In this document: piece after piece, positions 1 through 7,429 of the stretch
How the letters are laid out: each line of letters opens with the position of its first letter
Position numbering within the stretch: position 1 is the first letter of the stretch
NCBI RefSeq assembly: GCF_900102685.1
Contig: NZ_FMZA01000003.1
Coordinates: 156,364 to 220,363, forward strand
Direction of reading: 5' to 3'
DNA from: Melghirimyces thermohalophilus
Lineage (GTDB): Bacteria > Bacillota > Bacilli > Thermoactinomycetales > DSM-45169
DNA length: 64,000 bases
Notes under the pieces: generated by a model
Databases searched by the model: none
Seen by the model: the letters and a program-made list of their open reading frames with translations, nothing else
Told to the model about the DNA's origin: nothing
Translations under genes and position numbers: made by a program

Positions 1-494
1 TACTCGTTCACAATGCCGGCGTGGCGGGGGATAGCGTTTTGTTTCAAGATGTGACCGATGAGGAGTACAACCGGTTGATGGATACCCATGTCCGTGGCGG
101 GTATCATCTGATTCAAGGGGTGATGCAAGAGATGGTGAGGCGCCGTTTCGGCCGTATCATCCTGCTTTCGTCTGTTTGGGGGGAATCAGGTGGTGCCGGA
201 GAGGTGCTTTACTCCGCTGCCAAAGGAGCGGTCAACGGAATGACCCGGGCGCTGGCCAAGGAATTGGCTCCCTCAGGGGTGACCGTTAACGCTGTCGCCC
301 CCGGCGCGATCGAGACCGATCTGTTGAACGCACAGTTATCCGGTGAGGAGCGAAGGGAGTTGGCAGAAGCGATCCCGTCCGGACGCCTGGGAAAAGGGGA
401 AGAAGTGGCCGCGATGGTTGAATGGCTCTGTCGCAGAGAAGCGGCTTATGTCACAGGTCAAATTCTCCATATAAACGGGGGTTGGTATCCATAA
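1..494 (+). CDS. SDR-family reductase, YmfI-like (5'-truncated by window edge)
   Basis: This is the C-terminal part of a short-chain dehydrogenase/reductase. The reading frame is already open at base 3 and starts inside the NAG motif (LVHNAGVAG), so the Rossmann N-terminus lies outside the window and the GTG at 21 is an internal Val. The catalytic triad is visible: Ser in LLSSVWG, then YSAAK (Tyr-x3-Lys), followed by the usual PGAIETD loop. In Bacillus subtilis the gene at this place, next to DUF3243 and DUF3388, is ymfI. YmfI is annotated as a 3-oxoacyl-ACP-reductase-like protein and has been linked to reduction of the 5-aminopentanone modification on elongation factor P. The family call is firm; the EF-P role is inferred from synteny only. 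Confidence 0.85.
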   Translation, partial: LVHNAGVAGDSVLFQDVTDEEYNRLMDTHVRGGYHLIQGVMQEMVRRRFGRIILLSSVWGESGGAGEVLYSAAKGAVNGMTRALAKELAPSGVTVNAVAPGAIETDLLNAQLSGEERRELAEAIPSGRLGKGEEVAAMVEWLCRREAAYVTGQILHINGGWYP

Positions 495-579
495 TCGGCA
501 TGCTCTTTTTTGTATAAGGAAAAGGGGATCGGATCATATTACCCGTAGAGGACATCATCCCCAAAGGAGGATAAAATCC

Positions 580-840
580 ATGTCGGTCCTTAACAACTTC
601 CAGGACTGGAAAAACTTCTTGAACGAACGCGTCGAGCAGGCACAAAGTTTAGGGATGGATAATGAAGCGCTCAACAACGCCGCTGTACAGATTGGCGAGT
701 ATCTCTCCAAGGAGATCGATCCCAAAAACGACCAGGAACGCATGTTGAAGGAATTGTGGGACGCCGCAGACGAACAAGAGAAGCACACGATGGCCAATTT
801 GATGGTCAAGCTGGTTCATGGCGGCGATCAACAGTCTTAA
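580..840 (+). CDS. ymfJ: DUF3243 protein (YmfJ-like)
   Basis: An 86-residue soluble, largely helical, charged protein of the DUF3243 family, matching YmfJ in size and position. ATG has a strong AAAGGAGG Shine-Dalgarno 8 nt upstream. The sequence has no signal peptide or membrane segment. Its conserved feature is an acidic/amphipathic helix ending in MANLMVKLVHG. The function of the family is unknown. It sits between the YmfI-like reductase and DUF3388, as in Bacillus, and a strong terminator follows directly, so it closes the first transcription unit. Confidence 0.8.
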   Translation: MSVLNNFQDWKNFLNERVEQAQSLGMDNEALNNAAVQIGEYLSKEIDPKNDQERMLKELWDAADEQEKHTMANLMVKLVHGGDQQS

Positions 841-852
841 TAAGGAAGAGAT

Positions 853-888
853 GAAACACCCTTTATCGACAGGGTGTTTCATTTTTTT
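853..888 (+). terminator. Rho-independent terminator after DUF3243
   Basis: A perfect 10-bp stem (GAAACACCCT / AGGGTGTTTC) with an 8-nt loop is followed by a run of seven T. It separates the reductase/DUF3243 unit from DUF3388. Confidence 0.9.
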
Positions 889-916
889 ATTCAAAGATAT
901 TATTAAGTAGCCGGGG

Positions 917-945
917 TTCGATTCTCAACGGACATGTGGTATACT
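917..945 (+). promoter_or_regulatory. Sigma-A promoter with extended -10 for DUF3388 and rodZ genes
   Basis: TGGTATACT (937-945) is an extended -10 element. A weak -35 (TTCGAT, 917-922) lies 17 nt upstream. It sits just after a terminator and about 75 nt before the DUF3388 start, so it probably drives the DUF3388-rodZ1-rodZ2 unit. Confidence 0.55.
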
Positions 946-1020
946 ATTAAACAAATTTGCAACCTTGTTTAAAGTCTCCTGAACAATTTGACAGACGGTC
1001 TTGCGGAAGGGTGTGTACAT

Positions 1021-1794
1021 ATGGGCGACCACGATTGGTATCTCGAATACCAAATCCATAAAAACCGACCTGGTCTGCTTGGTGATATCGCCTCTCTGCT
1101 GGGGATGCTCTCCATCAATATCCTGACCATCAACGGGGTGGAGAATCGACGAAGAGGGATGTTACTCAACACAAACGACCGGGAAAAGATCGAAGCCCTG
1201 AAACAGATCCTGAAGCGTATGGATAATATCACGGTCACCGCGATCCGTCCGCCCACTCTGATGGATCGGATGGCGGTTCGCCACGGCCGTTATCTGGACC
1301 GATGTCTCGTGGATAAAAGAACGTACCGCTTTACTCGAGATGAGTTGGGTCTGCTGGTTGACTTTTTAGCGGAGCTCTTCAAAACGGAAGGGCATCAGCT
1401 CATCGGGATGCGCGGTATGCCCCGGGTGGGAAAAACGGAATCCGTGGTCGCCTCCAGCGTGAGTGCCAACAAAAGGTGGACCTTCGTCTCATCGACCCTT
1501 CTGAGACAGACGGTCCGTAAACAACTGGCGGATGATGAAATGGATTCCGATAATGTTTATATTATCGACGGGGTGGTTTCCACTCTGCGGTCGACGGAGC
1601 GTCACTTTATGCTGATCCGGGAAATTATGCGCATGCATGCGACCAAGGTGATCGAACATCCGGATATCTTCGTCCGGGAGACGGAGTATGAGCTGGATGA
1701 TTTCGACTATCTGATCGAACTGAGAAATGATCCGGATGAAGTGATCAGCTATGATGTTTTGGATGATGACATTTCCACTTTTGATATCGGATAG
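1021..1794 (+). CDS. ymfK: DUF3388 protein (YmfK-like) with ACT-like and P-loop-like regions
   Basis: A 257-residue soluble protein of the DUF3388 family (YmfK of B. subtilis). The ATG was chosen over an in-frame TTG at 988 because GGAAGGGTG lies 7 nt upstream and the protein then begins with the family-typical DWYLEYQI segment. Residues about 5-75 look like an ACT-type fold (NRPGLLGDIASLLG). Around residue 125 there is a Walker-A-like stretch, MRGMPRVGKTES, and later an acidic C-terminus. The biological role is not known; the combination suggests ligand-dependent nucleotide binding, but that is inference. The RodZ-like gene follows 29 nt later and is probably co-transcribed. Confidence 0.8.
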   Translation: MGDHDWYLEYQIHKNRPGLLGDIASLLGMLSINILTINGVENRRRGMLLNTNDREKIEALKQILKRMDNITVTAIRPPTLMDRMAVRHGRYLDRCLVDKRTYRFTRDELGLLVDFLAELFKTEGHQLIGMRGMPRVGKTESVVASSVSANKRWTFVSSTLLRQTVRKQLADDEMDSDNVYIIDGVVSTLRSTERHFMLIREIMRMHATKVIEHPDIFVRETEYELDDFDYLIELRNDPDEVISYDVLDDDISTFDIG

Positions 1795-1823
1795 AAATAG
1801 ATGGGAATTCAGGAGGTACAGTA

Positions 1824-2996
1824 ATGTCTGGAATCGGAAACCGGTTAAAAGAGACAAGGGAAAACAAAGGCTTATCTTTGGAACAAGTGCAGCAGAACAC
1901 CAAGATTCACATCGAATACTTGCGTGCATTGGAACAGGAGCAGTTTAATTCTTTGCCTAGTCCATTTTACGTCCGGGCTTTTCTGCGCACTTATGCTCAC
2001 AGTCTGGAACTGGATGCACAGCCGTTGTTGGATCGTTATGAGCGGTTGTCAGCTGCAGGAAGAGTGCAGGGGAGGCAATCTTCCTCTGCCAACCACGCTA
2101 CACAAGGGCGGGAACGGGTAGGGGGGATGCGGCAGCGGCGCCCGATGCAACAGAGTCCCCGATTGGGACGAACTTATTCCCCCCGTTCTCAGCGGATGGC
2201 GCCCCCGTCCCCATATGGGCGGTCGGCCAGTGCTTTTGCTAATGAGAATCAGCAATCGCGACAACAAACGAATCCTTTGTCTCAGCAAGGGACAAGCCGT
2301 TTCCGGACGATTCCGCCAAGGCAGGCCCAACCATCGGTTTCCCAATCCACCCAGCGCTATCAACCGCCGGTGACCCCCCCTGGTGAGACAGGGACAGGGT
2401 CCCAACAAAATTTGCAGCAAACGTTAACCCCCCGTAAAGTCAGTCAAGAAATCAAACGTGGAATGGCGGAAGGGGATGGCAGACCGAAAAAAAGCGGCGC
2501 CAGCAAGTGGATGGTGCGAGTGGCTGCCATCGGAGCGCTGTTGTTGGTCTCTATCGGAGGTTATACAGTGATTACCACTGGGAGCGACGACAACCAGGTA
2601 GCCAAAAACGAGCAGCCGCAAGATGGAGGGGCTTCCGACAAAGCGGATACTACGGATAAAGCGGAAGCAGATGCTCTAGATGCCCCAACCTTGACAAAGG
2701 TGGAGACCGGCGAAGAATTGGAAGGAGATCTTTACGTCCTGGAAAATGCTGATAAGTTGAAAGTGGAGATCAAGGCGAGCAAGGGAGATACCAACATCAA
2801 TGTCGGCAGCAAGGTGAATCAGGTAGAGGATTCATACGAGATTAGTGCGGGGGAACAGCGTACATTGTCCTACGACAAGTTTGTCTGGTTCCGTCTGACA
2901 AAGCCATCTAACACTCAAATTAAGGTAAATGGTGATGAGATCGATACTTTGGCTCAGGACGTTCCCAGAAGTTATCGGATTCAGTTGAAGAAATAG
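1824..2996 (+). CDS. RodZ-like membrane HTH protein, first of three
   Basis: A 390-residue bitopic membrane protein of the RodZ/YmfM type. An Xre-like HTH_25 domain covers residues 1-75 (GNRLKETRENKGLSLEQVQQ). It is followed by a long low-complexity linker rich in Gln, Arg, Pro and Ser (about 80-225), one transmembrane helix near 228-250, and an extracytoplasmic DUF4115 beta domain (about 290-388). In rod-shaped bacteria RodZ links MreB filaments to the wall-elongation machinery. ATG follows AGGAGGT. B. subtilis has one such gene (ymfM) here; this genome has three in a row. This copy keeps the ymfM position next to DUF3388. Confidence 0.88.
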   Translation: MSGIGNRLKETRENKGLSLEQVQQNTKIHIEYLRALEQEQFNSLPSPFYVRAFLRTYAHSLELDAQPLLDRYERLSAAGRVQGRQSSSANHATQGRERVGGMRQRRPMQQSPRLGRTYSPRSQRMAPPSPYGRSASAFANENQQSRQQTNPLSQQGTSRFRTIPPRQAQPSVSQSTQRYQPPVTPPGETGTGSQQNLQQTLTPRKVSQEIKRGMAEGDGRPKKSGASKWMVRVAAIGALLLVSIGGYTVITTGSDDNQVAKNEQPQDGGASDKADTTDKAEADALDAPTLTKVETGEELEGDLYVLENADKLKVEIKASKGDTNINVGSKVNQVEDSYEISAGEQRTLSYDKFVWFRLTKPSNTQIKVNGDEIDTLAQDVPRSYRIQLKK

Positions 2997-3017
2997 TAAT
3001 GGCAGGAGGTGGGCCGG

Positions 3018-4178
3018 GTGTCGGTTAAGATCGGTCACCGGCTCAGACAAGCCCGGGAGTCCCGAGGGTTAACTCTGGAGGAGATGGAAGCTCATACACG
3101 GATTGCCGCCCATGATCTGGCTGCGCTGGAAGCGGAGGACTTTGACCGCATCGCCAGTCCCTATTATGTACGGACCTATCTCAGGACTTATGCGCGCGTC
3201 CTCGGCTTGGACCCGCGGGAGATCGTGGAGGATTACCGTCGAGGAGCGGAGGGACTGTCGTCATCTCCTGCAGGCGGTATCGGTTACAGGGATGGTCGGC
3301 CTGGATCGAGGGCCCGCTCCCGCCGTTCCAGAAAATCCCGCCGAGATCGGGATGCGGTTCCACCTGCAGTGGAAGAGTCGAGTGAGGAGGAGTTCTCTCC
3401 TCCGTCACGCTTTAGCCGACTTCCCCGCAGGCATATACGGAGCGAGTCTGATGAAGTGGAAGAAGAAACTGGAACTCCGCGGGGCGGAAACACCACCCCG
3501 CGGATAAGTATGCCGCCGGATTTACCAGAACCTCAGGAATTGGGGTTATCCCCTCGTCAAGGGCATCAAAGGTCGGAAGGTGCAGCGGATAGCCTTGAAG
3601 GCGAGTCGCTCAGCCGCAGCGGAAAACATGCAGCGATGGGACGGGGCGGCCGAAAGAATCAGCAATCGAAGGATGATCAAAAGGACCGTTTAGGTATATG
3701 GTACACCCGCTTTTTAATCGCGATGGCTCTCTTGCTGATACCGGCGGCCATATATGTTTTTTCGACAATGTCCGGAGATGAATCTGGCTCCGCCGACCCC
3801 GTTGGCCAGGATGAAAAATCAGAAGGTGATAAAGAAGAGACTGGATCGGCTGATACTCCCAAGCCTGTGCTGACTCCCTTGGAGATGGGCGGGGAAAAAA
3901 TGGACCGTTATGAATTGGCTTACGCCGATCAGATTCAACTCAAGGTGAAAGGCAAGGATGAATGTTGGTTGCAGGTTCGGGAACAGGAGATCGGCGATGC
4001 GCTGAAGGAATCCCTCCTGAAGAAAGAGGATGTTTTTTCCTATACCTATAAAAAAGGTAACGAACTATTTCTGGTATTGGCGCCCGCTTCCGGTGCAGAG
4101 GTGACCGTTAACGGGGAACAAGTGAAAACGTCCTCGTATGATCACAAAAAGGTGATTCACATCGCCCTTGTCGATTGA
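3018..4178 (+). CDS. RodZ-like membrane HTH protein, second of three
   Basis: A 386-residue RodZ-type protein with the same order of parts: HTH_25 at residues 1-75 (GHRLRQARESRGLTLEEME), a long Arg/Ser/Glu-rich linker, one transmembrane helix near residue 225-247, an acidic stretch, and a C-terminal DUF4115-like domain. The GTG at 3018 is preferred because the GTG at 3009 overlaps the GGAGGT ribosome site. It begins 21 nt after the first copy and is probably translated from the same mRNA. Linker and C-terminal domain have diverged strongly from copy one, so this is an old duplication rather than an assembly artefact. A terminator follows immediately. Confidence 0.86.
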   Translation: MSVKIGHRLRQARESRGLTLEEMEAHTRIAAHDLAALEAEDFDRIASPYYVRTYLRTYARVLGLDPREIVEDYRRGAEGLSSSPAGGIGYRDGRPGSRARSRRSRKSRRDRDAVPPAVEESSEEEFSPPSRFSRLPRRHIRSESDEVEEETGTPRGGNTTPRISMPPDLPEPQELGLSPRQGHQRSEGAADSLEGESLSRSGKHAAMGRGGRKNQQSKDDQKDRLGIWYTRFLIAMALLLIPAAIYVFSTMSGDESGSADPVGQDEKSEGDKEETGSADTPKPVLTPLEMGGEKMDRYELAYADQIQLKVKGKDECWLQVREQEIGDALKESLLKKEDVFSYTYKKGNELFLVLAPASGAEVTVNGEQVKTSSYDHKKVIHIALVD

Positions 4179-4203
4179 AGCTCCCCGTCTGGGGAGCTTT
4201 TTG
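4178..4203 (+). terminator. Terminator after second RodZ-like gene
   Basis: AAGCTCCCC / GGGGAGCTT stem with a GTCT loop and a T-run. The T-run runs directly into the TTGACA of the next promoter. Confidence 0.9.
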
Positions 4204-4229
4204 ACAGGGGGGAGTCTCTCGGTTATACT
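4201..4229 (+). promoter_or_regulatory. Strong sigma-A promoter for third RodZ-like gene
   Basis: TTGACA (4201-4206), a 17-nt spacer and TATACT (4224-4229): close to full consensus. The promoter is fused to the T-tail of the preceding terminator and gives the third rodZ copy its own transcription. Confidence 0.85.
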
Positions 4230-4244
4230 GAACCAGAACTTTTG

Positions 4245-4299
4245 CCGGGTTATGCCCATCTTCTGAAAGCTGAGAGAGGCAGAAAATCCCGGTTTTTTT
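4245..4299 (+). promoter_or_regulatory. Possible attenuator hairpin in the leader of rodZ copy three
   Basis: Within the roughly 90-nt leader, CCGGG (4245-4249) can pair with CCCGG (4288-4292). A GCC...GGC inner pairing is possible, and seven T follow directly. This resembles an intrinsic terminator between promoter and gene. The stem is short and the loop long, so it may instead be a fortuitous structure. Confidence 0.4.
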
Positions 4300-4328
4300 G
4301 AGGTTCTGCAGGGAGGTGGAACAGGCCA

Positions 4329-5177
4329 GTGGCGAAGCCGACCGACCCGTTGAGAAAAGCAAGAGAGGCGGCCGGTTTGACGTTGGAGGATGTGAAGAGC
4401 CGGACCCATATACGGTTGCATGATCTACGGGCGGTGGAGGAAGGGGACTTCGACGCACTTCCAGGAAAATACTATACCCGAACATTGATTCGAAAGTATG
4501 GGGATTATCTCGGAGTGGATCCAGCCCCGATTTTGCAGGAGCTGGAACAAGAGAGGACGTCGGCAGTGATAGAAGAGGAAACGGCAGAGAAGGAGCTGTC
4601 CGTATCTCACCTCAGCCGGAAAGAGCGGTATCGCGCAGAGAAAGAGAAAAGCCTTTCTTTTCCCCAAAGTGTGGGCCGCTTCCTTCCCACTTGGTTGAAG
4701 TCCCCGCCTAAAAAGTACGTCTGGATTCTTTTGGCCTTTTTTGCGCTGTTGATCCCCGTTGCTATCTATGTTTCCTCTTCCGCAGAGGATCCGTCGGGGG
4801 AATCGAATGACCAAAAATCGGTTGACGCTCAGGATTCGAAGAAAAATGCGGAGGACGATGCCGTCGTTGAATTGGTAAAAGCGTCGGAAACTTATACCTA
4901 CGGCGATATGTATGAAGTTTCCAAGGCGGATGAAGTTCAGGTGACCTTGGAGGCTAAGGAGGATACCTGGTATCGGTATCGCGCAGGGGGCCCGACAAAA
5001 AAGGTGAAAGAGGAAGCGACGATCCAAAAGGGAGAGAAAAAAACCTTCCGTCATCCGGAATGGGTCTCACTTTTGGTTGAAAGCCCTAACCAGGTCAAGC
5101 TTACTTTTAACGGCCATGTTATCTCTACAGAGGGAGTGACAGGCCAGCATGCTTATCAGTTGAAGCTGAAGAAATGA
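4329..5177 (+). CDS. RodZ-like membrane HTH protein, third of three
   Basis: A 282-residue, shorter RodZ-type protein. HTH_25 lies at residues 5-75 (LRKAREAAGLTLEDVKSR), a short charged linker follows, then one transmembrane helix near 130-150 (WILLAFFALLIPVAIYV) and a DUF4115-type extracellular domain to the end. GTG start with GGGAGGTGG about 9 nt upstream. It has its own near-consensus promoter and possible leader hairpin, so it is probably regulated separately from copies one and two. Its length is closest to the usual RodZ/YmfM size, so it may do the canonical job; that is inference. Confidence 0.86.
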   Translation: MAKPTDPLRKAREAAGLTLEDVKSRTHIRLHDLRAVEEGDFDALPGKYYTRTLIRKYGDYLGVDPAPILQELEQERTSAVIEEETAEKELSVSHLSRKERYRAEKEKSLSFPQSVGRFLPTWLKSPPKKYVWILLAFFALLIPVAIYVSSSAEDPSGESNDQKSVDAQDSKKNAEDDAVVELVKASETYTYGDMYEVSKADEVQVTLEAKEDTWYRYRAGGPTKKVKEEATIQKGEKKTFRHPEWVSLLVESPNQVKLTFNGHVISTEGVTGQHAYQLKLKK

Positions 5178-5184
5178 TCGAGGC

Positions 5185-5218
5185 GCGGGAGCTGCTGAAT
5201 AGGCAGACTCCCGCTTTT
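5185..5218 (+). terminator. Terminator after third RodZ-like gene
   Basis: GCGGGAG / CTCCCGC outer stem with an inner CTGC / GCAG pairing and a short T-run. The T-run contributes the first bases of the next -35 box. Confidence 0.8.
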
Positions 5219-5246
5219 GACATGTGAGAAAGTGATATATTATACT
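5217..5246 (+). promoter_or_regulatory. Sigma-A promoter upstream of pgsA
   Basis: TTGACA (5217-5222), an 18-nt spacer and TATACT (5241-5246). It lies over 300 nt before pgsA, so the transcript would carry a long untranslated leader unless a closer promoter exists. Confidence 0.7.
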
Positions 5247-5564
5247 TACGATATTCGCGGGAAAAGAATGGGAACGTTCACCCTCTGGGCCCTGCTTTCT
5301 ACGGGGGCTTGTTTTATGCTTTTGGATGCGAGTACATAGATATTGACGCCGACTGGGTTACCATTGGCACAGGTCTGGAGCTGACGGTTTTTGCGCAAGC
5401 TGGATTATGGTAAGGTTAGGAGAGCAAGACCCGGCAGGTGGAAGAAACGCCCCTTTGTTTCCCGGGGGAGGCGATTACCTGGATGATCAACGGATGCGGA
5501 GAAGCGGCGGGACGGTTTATTTGCACCCTGCATCTTCCGATTCTGCGGGGGAGGGTTCGTCGAC
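5247..5564 (+). other. Long interval before pgsA, no supported gene
   Basis: About 320 bases lie between the promoter and pgsA. One plus-strand frame is open from 5228 to a stop at 5411 and reads like coding sequence (for example FYGGLFYAFG and WVTIGTG), but it has no usable start codon or ribosome site and begins upstream of the promoter -10. It could be a gene remnant or chance. No known riboswitch motif was recognised. Confidence 0.5.
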
Positions 5565-6149
5565 GTGAATCTGGCCAATAAAATTACACTGGCCCGGATT
5601 TTTTTGGTGCCGATTGTGATGCTTTTTTTGCTGGTAAATTACGATCTGGGTCAATTCCGTTTGGAGCATGGTGTGATCACGGTAAGCGAGATCATTGCCA
5701 CCTTGGTATTTATCTTGGCAGCGGTGACGGATGGTTTGGATGGCTACATCGCCCGCAAACGGAAATTGGTGACCAATCTGGGTAAATTTCTTGATCCCCT
5801 TGCAGATAAACTGCTGATTTCAGCATCGCTCATTTCCCTGGTGGAGATGCAGCGTTTAGACGCGTGGATCGCCATCGTGATTATCAGTCGGGAGTTTGCG
5901 GTAACAGGTTTGAGATTGGTTGCTGCTGCGGAAGGGAACGTGATCGCTGCCAGTCGTCTCGGTAAGTTGAAAACGATTGTGCAAATCATTGCCATTGCAG
6001 CGCTGATGCTGAATAACTTTCCCTTTTCCTTTATCTCATTTCCCTTTTCCCAGATTTTCGTCTGGTTGACTGTGATCATTACAGTTCTGTCCGGGATGGA
6101 CTACTTTATTAAAAATCGGGCTGTGATCCGGTTTTCAAAATCTCGTTGA
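5565..6149 (+). CDS. pgsA: CDP-diacylglycerol--glycerol-3-phosphate 3-phosphatidyltransferase
   Basis: PgsA makes phosphatidylglycerol phosphate from CDP-diacylglycerol and sn-glycerol 3-phosphate, the committed step of anionic phospholipid synthesis in the membrane. The 194-residue length is normal. The CDP-alcohol phosphotransferase signature is intact: DGLDGYIAR followed by GKFLDPLADK (residues about 56-82). Several hydrophobic helices flank it. GTG start with a GGGGAGGG site. The gene lies between the RodZ block and cinA, exactly as in Bacillus, and its stop overlaps the upstream region of cinA. Confidence 0.95.
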   Translation: MNLANKITLARIFLVPIVMLFLLVNYDLGQFRLEHGVITVSEIIATLVFILAAVTDGLDGYIARKRKLVTNLGKFLDPLADKLLISASLISLVEMQRLDAWIAIVIISREFAVTGLRLVAAAEGNVIAASRLGKLKTIVQIIAIAALMLNNFPFSFISFPFSQIFVWLTVIITVLSGMDYFIKNRAVIRFSKSR

Positions 6150-6166
6150 CAGAAAGGAAGTCATGG

Positions 6167-7429
6167 ATGCGAGCTGAGCTGGTGGCGGTGGGAACCGAAC
6201 TGTTACTGGGACAAATCGTGGATAGGCATTCGGCTTTTTTATCCAAGGAGTTGTCACAGCTGGGGATCGATGTGTTTTTTCATACATCGGTGGGCGATAA
6301 TTGGGGACGGCTTAAAGAGATTGTGGAGACGGCGGTTTCCCGTTCCGACTTGGTCATTTTCACCGGGGGATTAGGTCCGACGGAAGATGATCTGACCAAA
6401 GAGACAGTGGCTGAAGTACTGGATGTTCCATTGGTGGAACATCCCCCGTCCGCAGAAGTGTTGGAGCGTTTATTTTCGGAGCGCGGCCTGTCTGTCCCCC
6501 CTTCCAATTATAAGCAGGCGTTGATGTTTGACGGCGGAACGGTTTTTCCGAACCCTAACGGTACCGCTCCCGGTGTTGCGATCAGCCGTGATGGGGTGAC
6601 GTGTGTGCTTCTCCCAGGACCTCCTACAGAATTGTATCCGATGTTTGAGGCGCATGTTCGCTCCTATCTGGAATCGATTCGCCCCGACCATGAAGTGGTG
6701 GTCTCCAAGGTGCTACGCTTTTTCGGGATCGGGGAATCTCACCTGGTGGAACGGATCGATGACCTGATTCGGAACCAGGATAATCCGACGATTGCCCCCT
6801 TAGCCAAGGAGGGAGAGGTTACCCTGCGCTTGACGGCCAAGGCGAATACCCGACAACAGGCTGAGGCGATAATTGCTCCGGTGAAGGAGTCCATCCTCCA
6901 GTCGGTCGGCCGGTATGTGTACGGGGAGGATGAGGAGAGCTTGGAGAGGGTCCTTGTCACCGCTCTCGCTCAACAAAACCGGACGGTTTCGCTGGCTGAA
7001 AGCTGTACTGGAGGACTTCTCAATCACATGATCACCTCGGTCCCCGGAAGCAGTGCCGTGTTTCAGGGAGGCATCGTCTGTTATACTGATGAGGTGAAAA
7101 AATCCATGCTGGATGTTTCTCCGGACATTTTGGCCGGTCCAGGGGCAGTCAGCATGGAAACTGCACAAGCCCTCGCTGACGGAGCCCTTCGCCGCCTGGG
7201 CTCCGATTTCGCTCTTTCCGTCACCGGTGTGGCTGGTCCGGAGCCTGCGGAGGGAAAGCCCGTTGGCCTGGTCTATCTGGGTTTGGCGGAACGGAACCAA
7301 CCAACCCGCACTTATCGGCTCAACCTCTCCGGTTCACGGGAGAAGATCCAGATCCGTGCGGCTAAACAAGCGCTCTATATCCTGTTGGAACGATTAAAGA
7401 AAGGTGAAGCTACGAATGAAGCAATTTGA
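6167..7429 (+). CDS. cinA: CinA-family protein (MoCF domain plus nicotinamide-nucleotide amidase domain)
   Basis: A 420-residue two-domain protein. The N-terminal molybdopterin-binding-like (MoCF/COG1058) domain begins ELVAVGTELLLGQ and contains FTGGLGPTEDD. The C-terminal PncC-type domain (from about residue 275, LAESCTGG...) deamidates nicotinamide mononucleotide in NAD salvage in characterised homologues. CinA is named for competence induction in streptococci, where it binds RecA. ATG 6167 was chosen because AAAGGAAG lies 6 nt upstream and the protein then starts like other CinA proteins. The end overlaps the DEAD helicase by 14 nt, indicating translational coupling. In B. subtilis recA follows directly; here two genes intervene. 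Confidence 0.93.
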   Translation: MRAELVAVGTELLLGQIVDRHSAFLSKELSQLGIDVFFHTSVGDNWGRLKEIVETAVSRSDLVIFTGGLGPTEDDLTKETVAEVLDVPLVEHPPSAEVLERLFSERGLSVPPSNYKQALMFDGGTVFPNPNGTAPGVAISRDGVTCVLLPGPPTELYPMFEAHVRSYLESIRPDHEVVVSKVLRFFGIGESHLVERIDDLIRNQDNPTIAPLAKEGEVTLRLTAKANTRQQAEAIIAPVKESILQSVGRYVYGEDEESLERVLVTALAQQNRTVSLAESCTGGLLNHMITSVPGSSAVFQGGIVCYTDEVKKSMLDVSPDILAGPGAVSMETAQALADGALRRLGSDFALSVTGVAGPEPAEGKPVGLVYLGLAERNQPTRTYRLNLSGSREKIQIRAAKQALYILLERLKKGEATNEAI

